DNA of 16,336 nucleotides from Deltaproteobacteria bacterium (GCA_024636215.1 JAGXHL010000055.1:1-16336); one strand, 5' to 3'; positions 1-5,292 are shown, numbered from the stretch's first letter. Notes: a model not told the origin generated them from the sequence alone. Numbers and translations: made by a program.

Positions 1-106
1 CGCAGAGTACGCAGAGTACGCAGAGTACGCAGAGTACGCAGAGTACGCAGAGTACGCAGAGTACGCAGAGTACGCAGAGTACGCAGAGTACGCAGAGTAC
101 GCAGAG
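1..106. repeat. 9-bp tandem repeat (CGCAGAGTA)n
   Basis: The unit CGCAGAGTA is repeated perfectly about 11.8 times and then decays into CGCAGAGAAG. The array begins at the window edge, so its true length is unknown. A 9-bp unit keeps frame, but no ORF with a start codon runs through it on either strand, so it is most likely an intergenic minisatellite. CGCAGAG-type words are common in intergenic repeats of deltaproteobacterial genomes (recollection, not checked). Confidence 0.95.
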
Positions 107-209
107 AAGTTCAAATCAACAATAAGAGGTTGATATTCTAAAGGTTTTCTCGACGGTCTCTGCGCTCTCTAGTGAGCAACGCGAACGGGCGAGAGAAGCT
201 TTTACGGTG

Positions 210-292
210 TCATTCCCGAAACGATTCTGATCGGGAATCCAGATCTTGTCTGAGCAAATGACTGGATCCCCGATAGAAACATTCGGGGATGA
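210..292. repeat. Dispersed double-hairpin repeat (MITE/REP-like)
   Basis: Two small hairpins sit side by side. ATTCCCGA (212-219) pairs with TCGGGAAT (231-238), and ATCCCCGA (266-273) pairs with TCGGGGAT (283-290). The halves are also imperfect inverted repeats of each other: TCATTCCCGA at the left end against TCGGGGATGA at the right end, and CGGGAATCCAG against CTGGATCCCCG inside. This layout (TCATTCCCG...GGGAATCCAG...CTGGATYCCCG...CGGGRATGA) is a common intergenic repeat in proteobacteria. No coding potential is visible. The rest of 107-400 holds only the inverted repeat at 333-355 and no supported gene. Confidence 0.7.
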
Positions 293-332
293 AAGATTCT
301 CCCCTGACACCTTTATATTTGTACCCAAAAAA

Positions 333-355
333 ATTGAATTGCAACCGAATTCAAT
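333..355. promoter_or_regulatory. Inverted repeat upstream of TA module 1, candidate operator
   Basis: ATTGAATT (333-340) and AATTCAAT (348-355) form a perfect 8-bp inverted repeat with a 7-nt centre, about 60 bp upstream of the antitoxin start. Phd/YefM antitoxins usually repress their own promoter by binding such palindromes, so this is a plausible autoregulatory site. No convincing -35/-10 pair is seen next to it. Confidence 0.4.
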
Positions 356-416
356 CTTCGATAGTCTTAGCAAACCTCCATAATGTCACGTCAACCCAAA
401 CATGGAGCCCCTTGCG

Positions 417-704
417 ATGAAACTGAGCGAAGCTGTCAAGCCAATTACCTACTTTAAATCGCACTCGGCTGAGGTTTTAAAAAACCTCGAAGAGAAAGGA
501 ACTTCGCTCATTATTACCCAAAACGGTGAAGCCCGTGCTGTTGTCATGAGTATTCACGAGTATGAAAGCATCAAAGAAGCAACTGCGCTGTTGCACCTTG
601 TTGCCCAAGGTGAACGCAGTATCCGCGAAGGGCGTGGTCTATCGCTCAACGACGGTTTTGCGCAACTCTGGGACAACATCGATCGACTGGATCAGGAAAA
701 ATGA
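417..704 (+). CDS. TA module 1: Phd/YefM-family antitoxin
   Basis: The product is a 95-aa protein beginning MKLSEAVKPITYFKSHSAEV, with the Phd/YefM N-terminal pattern: a beta strand, then 'yFKsHsaevlknl', then 'liITqNGeaRAVvMSiheYE'. This fold dimerises, binds operator DNA, and neutralises a RelE/ParE toxin with its C-terminal tail. I chose the ATG at 417 because GGAG lies at 404-407, 9 nt upstream. The in-frame ATG at 402 has no Shine-Dalgarno sequence. Its stop overlaps the start of the next ORF (ATGA at 701-704), the usual antitoxin-toxin coupling. The partner toxin is frameshifted, so this antitoxin may be an orphan. Confidence 0.88.
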   Translation: MKLSEAVKPITYFKSHSAEVLKNLEEKGTSLIITQNGEARAVVMSIHEYESIKEATALLHLVAQGERSIREGRGLSLNDGFAQLWDNIDRLDQEK

Positions 705-1023
705 ACAGTCGGCAGGTCATACTCCCCTCCGATTTTTTGGCTGACCTTTTTGAACTTTGTCAGTATGTCGCCGTCAAAGATGTCAAGCAAAGAGCCAGGA
801 AGCTTGTTGAAAAGATTGATAAAACGCTCGCGATTTGCAAGATTTCCCGGAACGGGGACACCAACTCCCTGAACTTGCGGCAATGGGCATCCAGGATGTT
901 CAGGAAATTGTCGTTTCCCCTTATCGGATCCTCTATAAAATGCAGGGAGAGAGTGTGCATATTTTAGCGTGCATAGACAGTCGCAGAGACCTGGAACAAA
1001 CTCTCATCCGTCGTTCGCTATAA
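701..1023 (+). pseudogene. TA module 1: RelE/ParE-family toxin, frameshifted
   Basis: Two overlapping frames together spell one RelE/ParE toxin of about 106 residues. The first frame, from the ATG at 701, gives the N-terminal helices ('FLADLFELCQYV...RARKLVEKIDKT'). The second frame, read from about 835, gives the hallmark C-terminus: PERGHQLPEL, then VQEIVVSPYRILYKM, then VHILACIDSRRDLEQTL. The shift (frame 2 to frame 1) fits a one-base deletion around 824-838. Downstream of it the first frame has no family similarity. I see no slippery heptamer suggesting programmed frameshifting, so this is probably an inactivated toxin; a sequencing error cannot be excluded. Confidence 0.85.
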
Positions 1024-1256
1024 AACATGGCCGGAACAAATGGGACGTCGGGGCTTTGCCCTCTGCCTCAGCGCTTTTCACTGTCCAACTCACCGTTGCA
1101 TGACTTTCTAACGCCTTCCTCATCTCTCCGATTTTCATGTGCCTTTGTGATTTTTGTGGAGAGGCCTCTGATTCGTTAAAATTTTTATGAACTTTCCACA
1201 AGAGGCACAGAAGAGACAAAATTTTCTACTGTAGGCCGAAATCATTTCACCCCACG
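1024..1256. other. Non-coding gap with degenerate low-complexity words
   Basis: No supported gene lies here. Positions 1129-1215 carry the words GTGCCTTTGTGATTTTTGTGG and CTTTCCACAAGAGGCACAGAAG, which form a loose inverted repeat (TGTGCCTCTTGTGG-like on one strand, GTGCCTTTGTG...TTGTGG on the other). Such 'gtgcctttgtg' words are frequent intergenic litter in deltaproteobacterial genomes. I see no integron attC site or transposase fragment. Confidence 0.4.
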
Positions 1257-1433
1257 ATGGAACAACAATTAATATTCCAGGTTTTAACATTTCAGCTTTT
1301 GCGTGAACGTAAGATCAGTACTCCGTTTATCGCGCCAACAGTTAAAGCAATAAAGCAAGGACGTCCACGATATACCATTTCACCCTTGACTGCAGCATTC
1401 AAGAGAATCACAATGTCAGTGACATTAACCTGA
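1257..1433 (+). CDS. Doubtful 58-codon ORF
   Basis: An uninterrupted frame runs from an ATG at 1257 to a TGA at 1431-1433. It would encode a basic 58-aa product (MEQQLIFQVLTFQLL... ending ...ITMSVTLT). I recognise no family, and there is no good Shine-Dalgarno sequence upstream. Its last third overlaps the likely promoter and operator of TA module 2 (1386-1426). It may be a chance frame or the tail of a decayed gene. Confidence 0.18.
   Translation: MEQQLIFQVLTFQLLRERKISTPFIAPTVKAIKQGRPRYTISPLTAAFKRITMSVTLT
1386..1426 (+). promoter_or_regulatory. Promoter and palindromic operator of TA module 2
   Basis: TTGACT (1386-1391) and CACAAT (1409-1414) are 17 bp apart, fitting a sigma70 promoter. 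AATGTCA-G-TGACATT (1412-1426), a perfect palindrome with 7-bp arms and one central base, starts inside the -10 box. The antitoxin 23 bp downstream is a ribbon-helix-helix protein, a class that binds such palindromes, so this is a likely autorepression site. Promoter and operator are inferred from sequence only. Confidence 0.55.
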
Positions 1434-1448
1434 GTCATGGAGTCTGAC

Positions 1449-1670
1449 ATGTCACAAATTACTGCACGCCTGCCTGACGAAATTGTTACCGCTCTTGATC
1501 GGGCAGCACAATCACTACATCGATCGCGAGCCGACATCATCCGCCAGGCAATTGAAGCATACCTTGAAGATTTTGACGATCTCTCCATAGCGATTGACCG
1601 CCTACGCGATCCGTCAGACGAAACTGTCGATTGGCAGGAGGCACGTCGTGTTTTACTCGCTGGAGATTAA
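1449..1670 (+). CDS. TA module 2: ribbon-helix-helix (CopG/RelB-like) antitoxin
   Basis: The 73-aa product starts MSQITARLPDEIVTALDRAA. This is the ribbon-helix-helix pattern: a short beta strand (ITARLPDEI) followed by two helices (VTALDRAAQSLHRS, then RADIIRQAIEAYLE). The acidic tail 'DETVDWQEARRVLLAGD' is typical of the toxin-wrapping segment. I prefer the ATG at 1449 because GGAG lies at 1439-1442, 6 nt upstream; an in-frame ATG at 1437 overlaps that site. The toxin start is embedded in its 3' end (23-nt overlap), so the two are co-translated. Confidence 0.88.
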   Translation: MSQITARLPDEIVTALDRAAQSLHRSRADIIRQAIEAYLEDFDDLSIAIDRLRDPSDETVDWQEARRVLLAGD

Positions 1671-1902
1671 GCAGAGCGCACTTAAAGAAATTCAGAGACG
1701 GGGTAAACCGGATCGTCAGCGTCTTGTCGAAGCGATAGATAAACTCATTGAGAATCCGCACATTGGCAAACTTCTCAAAGGTGAGCATTCTGGCCTGCGG
1801 CGCATCCGTGTCGGATCTTACCGCGTCATCTATGAAATCAATGAGGGGGAAGTTTTGATACTCGCTCTCAGGGTCGCACATCGTAAAGATGTTTATCGTT
1901 AA
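1648..1902 (+). CDS. TA module 2: RelE/ParE-family toxin
   Basis: The 84-aa product has the RelE/ParE toxin fold: N-terminal strand 'YSLEIKQSALKEIQ', a helical hairpin through about residue 40 ('AIDKLIENP'), then 'GLRRIRVGSYRVIYEI' and the C-terminal 'VAHRKDVY' signature. RelE members cleave mRNA at the ribosome; ParE members poison gyrase. The HRKDVY ending favours the RelE side. I start it at the GTG at 1648 because AGGAGG (1636-1641) sits 6 nt upstream and the product begins as family members do. The upstream in-frame TTG at 1594 would add residues unlike the family. The module looks intact. Confidence 0.88.
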   Translation: MFYSLEIKQSALKEIQRRGKPDRQRLVEAIDKLIENPHIGKLLKGEHSGLRRIRVGSYRVIYEINEGEVLILALRVAHRKDVYR

Positions 1903-1908
1903 CCGAAA

Positions 1909-1931
1909 CTTGACGTCAAGACGTTATAACG
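1909..1931. promoter_or_regulatory. Two adjacent palindromes upstream of TA module 3
   Basis: CTTGACGTCAAG (1909-1920) and CGTTATAACG (1922-1931) are both perfect palindromes and almost touch. They fill the 53-bp gap between module 2 and the next RHH antitoxin, so they may be its operator sites. The second also reads TTATAA and could overlap a -10 element. No binding data can be inferred beyond symmetry. Confidence 0.45.
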
Positions 1932-1955
1932 CTAAATTTCTCTTGGAGGCATACC

Positions 1956-2183
1956 ATGGAAACCAAGCGCGCCACGATATATTTCGACCCCGACCTACAC
2001 AGAGCACTACGACTGAAGTCTGCAAACACCGACCACTCAATTTAAGAACTCGTTAATGAGGCAGTCCGTTACACCTTGGCAGAAAACGCTGAAGATATTG
2101 ATACCTTCCAGATCCGTGAGGCCGAGCCACTGATCTCCTTTGAAGACGTGCTCAAGGATCTAAAAAATAGTGGCAAATTATAA
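1956..2183 (+). pseudogene. TA module 3: RHH antitoxin interrupted by a nonsense codon
   Basis: The frame from the ATG at 1956 (TTGGAGG about 8 nt upstream) reads as an RHH antitoxin. Residues 1-29 begin METKRATIYFDPDLHRALRL. An in-frame TAA follows at 2043-2045, and then ELVNEAVRYTLAENAEDIDTFQ... continues to a natural stop at 2181-2183. The expected residue at the break is probably Ser ('HSISELVNEAVR'), one substitution from TAA. The truncated product keeps the beta strand and first helix but loses the second helix and toxin-binding tail. The toxin start overlaps the old 3' end by 14 nt, so the original operon layout is preserved. Confidence 0.85.
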
Positions 2184-2433
2184 TATCTATTTCCGCAAAT
2201 CAGCGGCAAAAGAAATCAATAAACGATCTAAAGCGACTCTACAAAAAATTATAAGAAAAATAGAATCACTGGCTGAACAACCTAGACCAGCAGCAGCTGA
2301 AAAGCTGACCAGCCAGGAACTTTATCGGATTCGACAAAGCGACTATCGTATCGTCTATTCAATACAGGACAACGAGCTAACCATCTGGGTCATTAAGATC
2401 GGCCACCGTAAGGACATCCATAAACGTTTATAA
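2170..2433 (+). CDS. TA module 3: RelE-family toxin, intact beside a broken antitoxin
   Basis: The 87-aa product starts MANYNIYFRKSAAKEINKRS from a GTG at 2170. It has a complete RelE pattern: N-terminal strand and helix, a second helix ('IIRKIESLAEQP'), 'LYRIRQSDYRIVYSI', and the terminal 'IGHRKDIHKRL'. No frameshift or stop interrupts it. The Shine-Dalgarno sequence is weak (an AAGGA about 11 nt upstream), so expression probably relied on coupling to the antitoxin, now lost because that gene stops at codon 30. It may be silent, weakly toxic, or neutralised by the antitoxin of module 2, whose toxin ends similarly. The interpretation is inference; the ORF is clear. Confidence 0.82.
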   Translation: MANYNIYFRKSAAKEINKRSKATLQKIIRKIESLAEQPRPAAAEKLTSQELYRIRQSDYRIVYSIQDNELTIWVIKIGHRKDIHKRL

Positions 2434-2554
2434 ACGAAAGTTATACCGAGGCATTGGAGGGGGTCATGGACAGGGACTACCATTGGATTTTGTAGATGGC
2501 GGCCCTCCCTTCATCGTGTCAACATTTTAACATCTCCCTAATTTCACCAATAAG

Positions 2555-2580
2555 ACCTGTTTACAGTACCAGAAACAGGT
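2555..2580. promoter_or_regulatory. Inverted repeat upstream of TA module 4, candidate operator
   Basis: ACCTGTTT (2555-2562) and AAACAGGT (2573-2580) form a perfect 8-bp inverted repeat with a 10-nt spacer, 45 bp upstream of the module 4 antitoxin. Phd/YefM antitoxins bind such half-sites. A similar GACCTG half-site recurs just before the Shine-Dalgarno region. The rest of 2434-2624 shows nothing I can assign. Confidence 0.4.
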
Positions 2581-2624
2581 GCTATCATTTGGTCAACTAA
2601 AAGACCTGAAGTGAGGATCAAACA

Positions 2625-2891
2625 ATGAATCCAAAATTTTCGGAAGATGTCATTCCACTCACCGACGTAAAGATAAACCCTGGGAAGGTGGTCAAACACG
2701 TCACCGACACCCATCGCCCTGCCCTGTTGACCAGTCGTGGTCGTGGTGTTGCCATTGTTCAGTCGTTATCGGATTATGAAGCTGACACCGAAGAACGTAA
2801 TTTTCTAAGTGGAGTCGTACAGGGACTGCTTGATCTGGAAGAGGGCCGGGAACTGAGTCTCGATGCCGTCAAAAAGCATCTTGGGCTTTAG
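2625..2891 (+). CDS. TA module 4: Phd/YefM-family antitoxin
   Basis: This 88-aa protein begins MNPKFSEDVIPLTDVKINPG. 'IPLTDVKINPGKVVKHVTDTHRPALLTSRGRGVAIVQSLSDYE' is the Phd/YefM N-terminal dimerisation and DNA-binding region. The C-terminal 'FLSGVVQGLLDLEEGRELSLDAVKKHLG' is the usual toxin-binding tail. A GTGAGG Shine-Dalgarno sequence lies about 9 nt upstream of the ATG. Five nt separate its stop from the GTG start of the partner toxin. It is only loosely similar to the module 1 antitoxin, which argues against a recent duplication. Confidence 0.88.
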   Translation: MNPKFSEDVIPLTDVKINPGKVVKHVTDTHRPALLTSRGRGVAIVQSLSDYEADTEERNFLSGVVQGLLDLEEGRELSLDAVKKHLGL

Positions 2892-2896
2892 TCTCC

Positions 2897-3202
2897 GTGA
2901 CAAAGTTCACTTCTATTACCTTTGCGGAATCAGCCATGGCTGATATCGAGGACATCCGTGCATGGTATATTGAGCATCAGGTCCCGGAGGCAGGGAATCA
3001 GCAGATCAAAGAGATTATCCAACAGATTGAATCGTTGAGGGATCAACCTGAAATGGGACGTATCGTCCCAGAATTCAACAATAGGACCCTCCGTGAGATC
3101 ATTCGCCCTCCGTACCGCATTGTTTATCGTCTACAAAAATCCAAAGTCAGCATTGTACGGATCTGGCGCAGCGAACGACTATTAAAAATGTCGACAAAAT
3201 GA
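2897..3202 (+). CDS. TA module 4: ParE/RelE-family toxin
   Basis: The 101-aa product starts from a GTG at 2897. It has the ParE layout: 'ITFAESAMADIEDIRAWY' (first strand and helix), 'EIIQQIESLRDQPEMGRIVPEF' (second helix and the P-x-x-G-R-x-V-P-E turn), then 'REIIRPPYRIVYRL' and 'VSIVRIWRSERLL'. The PEMGR...REI...PYRIVYR spacing is diagnostic of the superfamily. Family members act on gyrase (ParE) or on translating mRNA (RelE); sequence alone does not decide. After its TGA the same frame stays open into the C-terminus of a UDP-glucose dehydrogenase, marking a recombination junction at or just past its 3' end. Confidence 0.88.
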   Translation: MTKFTSITFAESAMADIEDIRAWYIEHQVPEAGNQQIKEIIQQIESLRDQPEMGRIVPEFNNRTLREIIRPPYRIVYRLQKSKVSIVRIWRSERLLKMSTK

Positions 3203-3220
3203 TTTTCAAATTGCAAAAGC

Positions 3221-3445
3221 ACCCCCGATGGACGCCTGAGACTTGTCGATCTACAATACGACGCCCTGCTCAAAGCCGACGCCCTGATTCTGGTTACGGA
3301 GTGGAAGCCGTACCGCACTCTGGACTACCCGACGATGCGCGCAACCATGCTGCAGCCGTTCATCTTCGATGGCCGCAACCAGTATGACCCGTCCGAAGTG
3401 GTTGCCGAGGGGTTCGAATACGTCGGGGTCGGACGAAGGGGATAG
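3221..3445 (+). pseudogene. ugd: UDP-glucose 6-dehydrogenase, C-terminal remnant
   Basis: The frame ending at the TAG at 3443-3445 reads RLVDLQYDALLKADALILVT, then EWKPYRTLDYPTM, then FIFDGRNQYDPSEVVAEGF and EYVGVGR. These are the last roughly 70 residues of UDP-glucose/GDP-mannose dehydrogenases: ADALxxVTEW, FDGRN and the GFxYxGxGR ending. The full enzyme is about 430-450 aa and oxidises UDP-glucose to UDP-glucuronate. The NAD-binding and catalytic parts are absent and there is no start codon; the frame is open back to the toxin's TGA at 3202. Codon use is more GC-rich than in the flanking TA genes. It is therefore a 3' stub of a capsule/LPS gene. Confidence 0.88.
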
Positions 3446-3495
3446 TCAGGGCATACCGCTGACAAAAACAAAGGCTTATTCTCGACAAATGCACC

Positions 3496-3528
3496 TTGAC
3501 GACATCATATTTAATCATTATGATTAAA
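3496..3528 (+). promoter_or_regulatory. Sigma70 promoter with overlapping operator for TA module 5
   Basis: TTGACG (3496-3501) and TATGAT (3519-3524) are separated by 17 bp, a near-consensus sigma70 promoter. A perfect palindrome, TTTAATCAT-T-ATGATTAAA (3510-3528, 9-bp arms), covers the -10 element. A further ATGATTA half-site follows at 3530-3536, just before the AGGAGGT ribosome binding site. The next gene encodes an RHH antitoxin, a family that represses its own promoter through such sites. This is the clearest TA promoter in the window. Confidence 0.7.
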
Positions 3529-3548
3529 CATGATTAGGAGGTCAAGTA

Positions 3549-3809
3549 ATGGAAACGAAAGTAATCACCGCGCATGTCCCATTGCCTCTCGCCAACAAAG
3601 TTGACCAGATGGCAACTAACTTGGATCGTTCTCGTGGCTGGGTAATAAAACAGGCCTTGACCGCCTGGACAGAACAAGAAGAAGAGAGAAACCGCCTGAC
3701 CTTTGAAGCACTGTCTGATGTCGACACTGGTCGTACCGTGGACCAGCAGGCAGTTCAAGAATGGGCAAATAGCCTCGACAACGACCAACCGCTGATGGTT
3801 CCTCGTTAA
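3549..3809 (+). CDS. TA module 5: ribbon-helix-helix (CopG/Arc-like) antitoxin
   Basis: The 86-aa product starts METKVITAHVPLPLANKVDQ, an N-terminal beta strand (VITAHVPLPLANKV). Helices 'QMATNLDRSRGWVIKQALTAWTEQEEE' complete the RHH DNA-binding fold. The acidic C-terminus would bind the toxin. AGGAGGT at 3536-3542 lies 6 nt before the ATG. The stop TAA and the toxin's ATG overlap by one base (TAATG at 3807-3811). Regulation is probably by the palindrome over its own -10 box. Confidence 0.88.
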   Translation: METKVITAHVPLPLANKVDQMATNLDRSRGWVIKQALTAWTEQEEERNRLTFEALSDVDTGRTVDQQAVQEWANSLDNDQPLMVPR

Positions 3810-4084
3810 TGGAACTGAAATGGACCAGCAAAGGACTATCAGATCTGGCGCGACTCTATGACTTTCTATCCATTGTCAATAAACAGGCTGCAGCGAAAAC
3901 CGTACAAGCTCTGGTCTCGGCGTCAATCAGTCTTTTGAAGCATCCTTATATGGGTGAAAAACTTGAATCATTCAAGCCGCGTGATGTGCGTCGCATCCTT
4001 GTCGGTCACTATGAGATAAGGTACGAAATTCAGAAATCTACCATTTATGTATTGAGACTCTGGCATACCAGAGAGGAGCGGTAA
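3809..4084 (+). CDS. TA module 5: ParE/RelE-family toxin
   Basis: The 91-aa product has the ParE pattern: 'LKWTSKGLSDLARLYDFLSIV' (strand and first helix), a second helix ('KTVQALVSASISLLKHPYMGEKLESF'), then 'RRILVGHYEIRYEI' and 'IYVLRLWHTREER'. The terminal LRLWHTREER is the ParE/YoeB-like strand that usually carries 'lwHgrR.'. The start ATG overlaps the antitoxin's stop by one base, implying translational coupling. It looks intact, with no unusual residues. The 143-bp gap that follows up to 4227 holds only the leader of the next module. Confidence 0.88.
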   Translation: MELKWTSKGLSDLARLYDFLSIVNKQAAAKTVQALVSASISLLKHPYMGEKLESFKPRDVRRILVGHYEIRYEIQKSTIYVLRLWHTREER

Positions 4085-4227
4085 TGGTATCTGCCTGTTT
4101 TTAGAATTGGACCACCGGTGGAATCAACTTGCAACTGCACCACCCTGTTACGTCCATAAACAGTGCAATCTCCTTAGGTTAATGATATATTTACAATGAA
4201 TTATTTCATCACACTGCAGGAGGCGCC

Positions 4228-4512
4228 ATGGACCAACTCATAGAAAATCACCGTGATCAGATTCGAGAACTGGCCCGAAACAGGGGAGCGAAAAGCATAC
4301 GACTCTTTGGTTCCATGGCCAGAGGCGATGCACGCGCAACAAGTGATGTCGACTTTCTGGTTGAAATGGAAAAAGGTCAGTCTGCTTTTGCCCTCGGTTC
4401 CCTGCTTTTAGACCTACAAGACTTGCTCAACAGAAAAGTCGACCTCGTCACCCCCAATTCACTCCACAGTGCCATTCGTGACAAGATTCTCAATGAGGCG
4501 ACAGAGCTTTGA
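4228..4512 (+). CDS. mntA: TA module 6: MNT-domain nucleotidyltransferase antitoxin (MntA-like)
   Basis: This 94-aa minimal nucleotidyltransferase contains an exact GSx10DxD motif: G28-S29, then ten residues, then D40-V41-D42 (GSMARGDARATSDVDFLVE). In MntA/HepT systems the MNT protein transfers AMP from ATP onto a tyrosine of the HEPN toxin and so silences it; the serine and two aspartates position ATP and metal. The length fits the family. AGGAGG at 4218-4223 lies 4 nt before the ATG. Its stop overlaps the TTG start of the HEPN gene (TTGA at 4509-4512). All catalytic residues are present, so activity is expected. Confidence 0.92.
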   Translation: MDQLIENHRDQIRELARNRGAKSIRLFGSMARGDARATSDVDFLVEMEKGQSAFALGSLLLDLQDLLNRKVDLVTPNSLHSAIRDKILNEATEL

Positions 4513-4847
4513 CTTTCACCGATCGAGATCAAACCTACGTACTGCACATGTTGGAATGTATTGAGCGAATCAGAGAATACTCTGGCATGCAGCGTGAGAA
4601 AGTATTCAACGATCGTTTAACACAAGACGCAATCCTGCACGTCATGCAGACCATGGCCGAATCAAGCCAGCGGCTTTCAGAGACCGCAAAAGCATCACAG
4701 CCAGAAATCAACTGGCGCGGCATCTCCGGTTTCCGTAATATACTCACCCATGATTATCTTGGCGGGATTGACATTGACCTTGTCTGGCAGGTCATCGAAA
4801 CAGAATTATCTCCACTTGAAACGGCACTATTAAAACTCAAGGGCTGA
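4509..4847 (+). CDS. hepT: TA module 6: HEPN-domain RNase toxin (HepT-like)
   Basis: This 112-aa all-alpha HEPN protein carries the catalytic RX4HXY motif as RNILTHDY (R76, H81, Y83). HepT-type toxins are RNases that act as dimers. The motif tyrosine (Y83 here) is the expected AMPylation target of the upstream MntA. An upstream helix 'QTYVLHMLECIERIREYSG' and the block 'INWRGISGFRNILTH' match the family. The start is a TTG at 4509 within a TTGA overlap with mntA, so translation is coupled. A strong hairpin terminator follows 48 bp downstream. The module looks complete, and it is the only non-RelE/ParE pair in the island. Confidence 0.92.
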   Translation: MTFTDRDQTYVLHMLECIERIREYSGMQREKVFNDRLTQDAILHVMQTMAESSQRLSETAKASQPEINWRGISGFRNILTHDYLGGIDIDLVWQVIETELSPLETALLKLKG

Positions 4848-4894
4848 GTAGGTTTCCGCAATTATACAGCTGCGAGATAAGACTCCGTTCACAA

Positions 4895-4938
4895 AGAAAA
4901 ACCCCTGTACTTCTTTATGAATACACAGGGGTTTTTCT
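4895..4938. terminator. Strong, probably bidirectional intrinsic terminator
   Basis: AGAAAAACCCCTGT (4895-4908) pairs perfectly with ACAGGGGTTTTTCT (4925-4938), a 14-bp stem with a 16-nt loop. The stem base is A-rich on one side and T-rich on the other, so it should work for the plus-strand hepT transcript. It would also serve the old minus-strand uxs gene, whose remnant ends 28 bp away. Confidence 0.8.
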
Positions 4939-4965
4939 GTTCATGAATATCAAAAAAGAAAAGGA

Positions 4966-5118
4966 TCAGCCGATCCTCCCTCTGAAATCCTTTATAGTCC
5001 GAGTCAACTCTTCGACAAGCTGGACATTCGGTTGCCAGTTGAGGAGTTGCTTGGCCAATCCGATATCCGGCTGACGTTGTCTCAGATCGTCCTCCGGCAA
5101 CGGTTTAAACACCACAAT
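4966..5118 (-). pseudogene. uxs: UDP-glucuronate decarboxylase/SDR epimerase, C-terminal remnant
   Basis: Read on the minus strand, the frame ending at 4966 gives IVVFKPLPEDDLRQRQPDIG, then LAKQLLNWQPNVQLVEELTR, then TIKDFRGRIG and a stop. This matches the end of UDP-glucuronate decarboxylase (UDP-xylose synthase) and close SDR epimerases: PLPxDDPxxRxPDIxxA, then LxWxPxVxLxEGLxxTIxxF. Only about 50 of about 310 residues remain. An in-frame stop lies at 5119-5121, and the Rossmann NAD-binding region and active site are gone. UDP-glucuronate decarboxylase acts directly after the dehydrogenase whose stub is at 3221-3445. Confidence 0.85.
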
Positions 5119-5292
5119 TCAAGATTAAAGACATGACCCCTTTCCTTTCCTTGAGCATGAAATAAGGACATTAATAATGACTTAAGTAAGAACCTTTATT
5201 TTCACAAAACACTGCAACGAAATAGTCAAATATGGTAATTTAAATATCTAATATTTAAGCAAATCTACAAATTACTATTTTGGAGCCATACA
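5119..5292. promoter_or_regulatory. AT-rich leader of the lipoprotein operon
   Basis: This AT-rich stretch precedes the TTG-start lipoprotein gene and contains no ORF. TTAAATAT (5240-5247) and ATATTTAA (5251-5258) form a perfect 8-bp inverted repeat with a 3-nt centre that could be an operator or AT-rich promoter core. A weak sigma70-like pair, TTGAGC at 5151 and TAATGA at 5175 (18-bp spacing), is possible. The left part (AAAGACATGACCCCTTTCC) has no visible function and may be repeat debris at the junction that cut the decarboxylase gene. Confidence 0.35.

Noticed and set aside
1..106. CRISPR array
   Set aside because: The repeat is a 9-bp unit with no spacers, so it is a minisatellite.
701..1023. 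Programmed ribosomal frameshift in the module 1 toxin
   Set aside because: No slippery heptamer, strong downstream stem or internal ribosome site was found near the overlap; a simple one-base deletion explains it.
402..4847. The TA island as an integron cassette array
   Set aside because: I looked for attC-like pairs (GTTRRRY...RYYYAAC) in the gaps and found none that are convincing; several modules are only 50-100 bp apart and no integrase is in the window.
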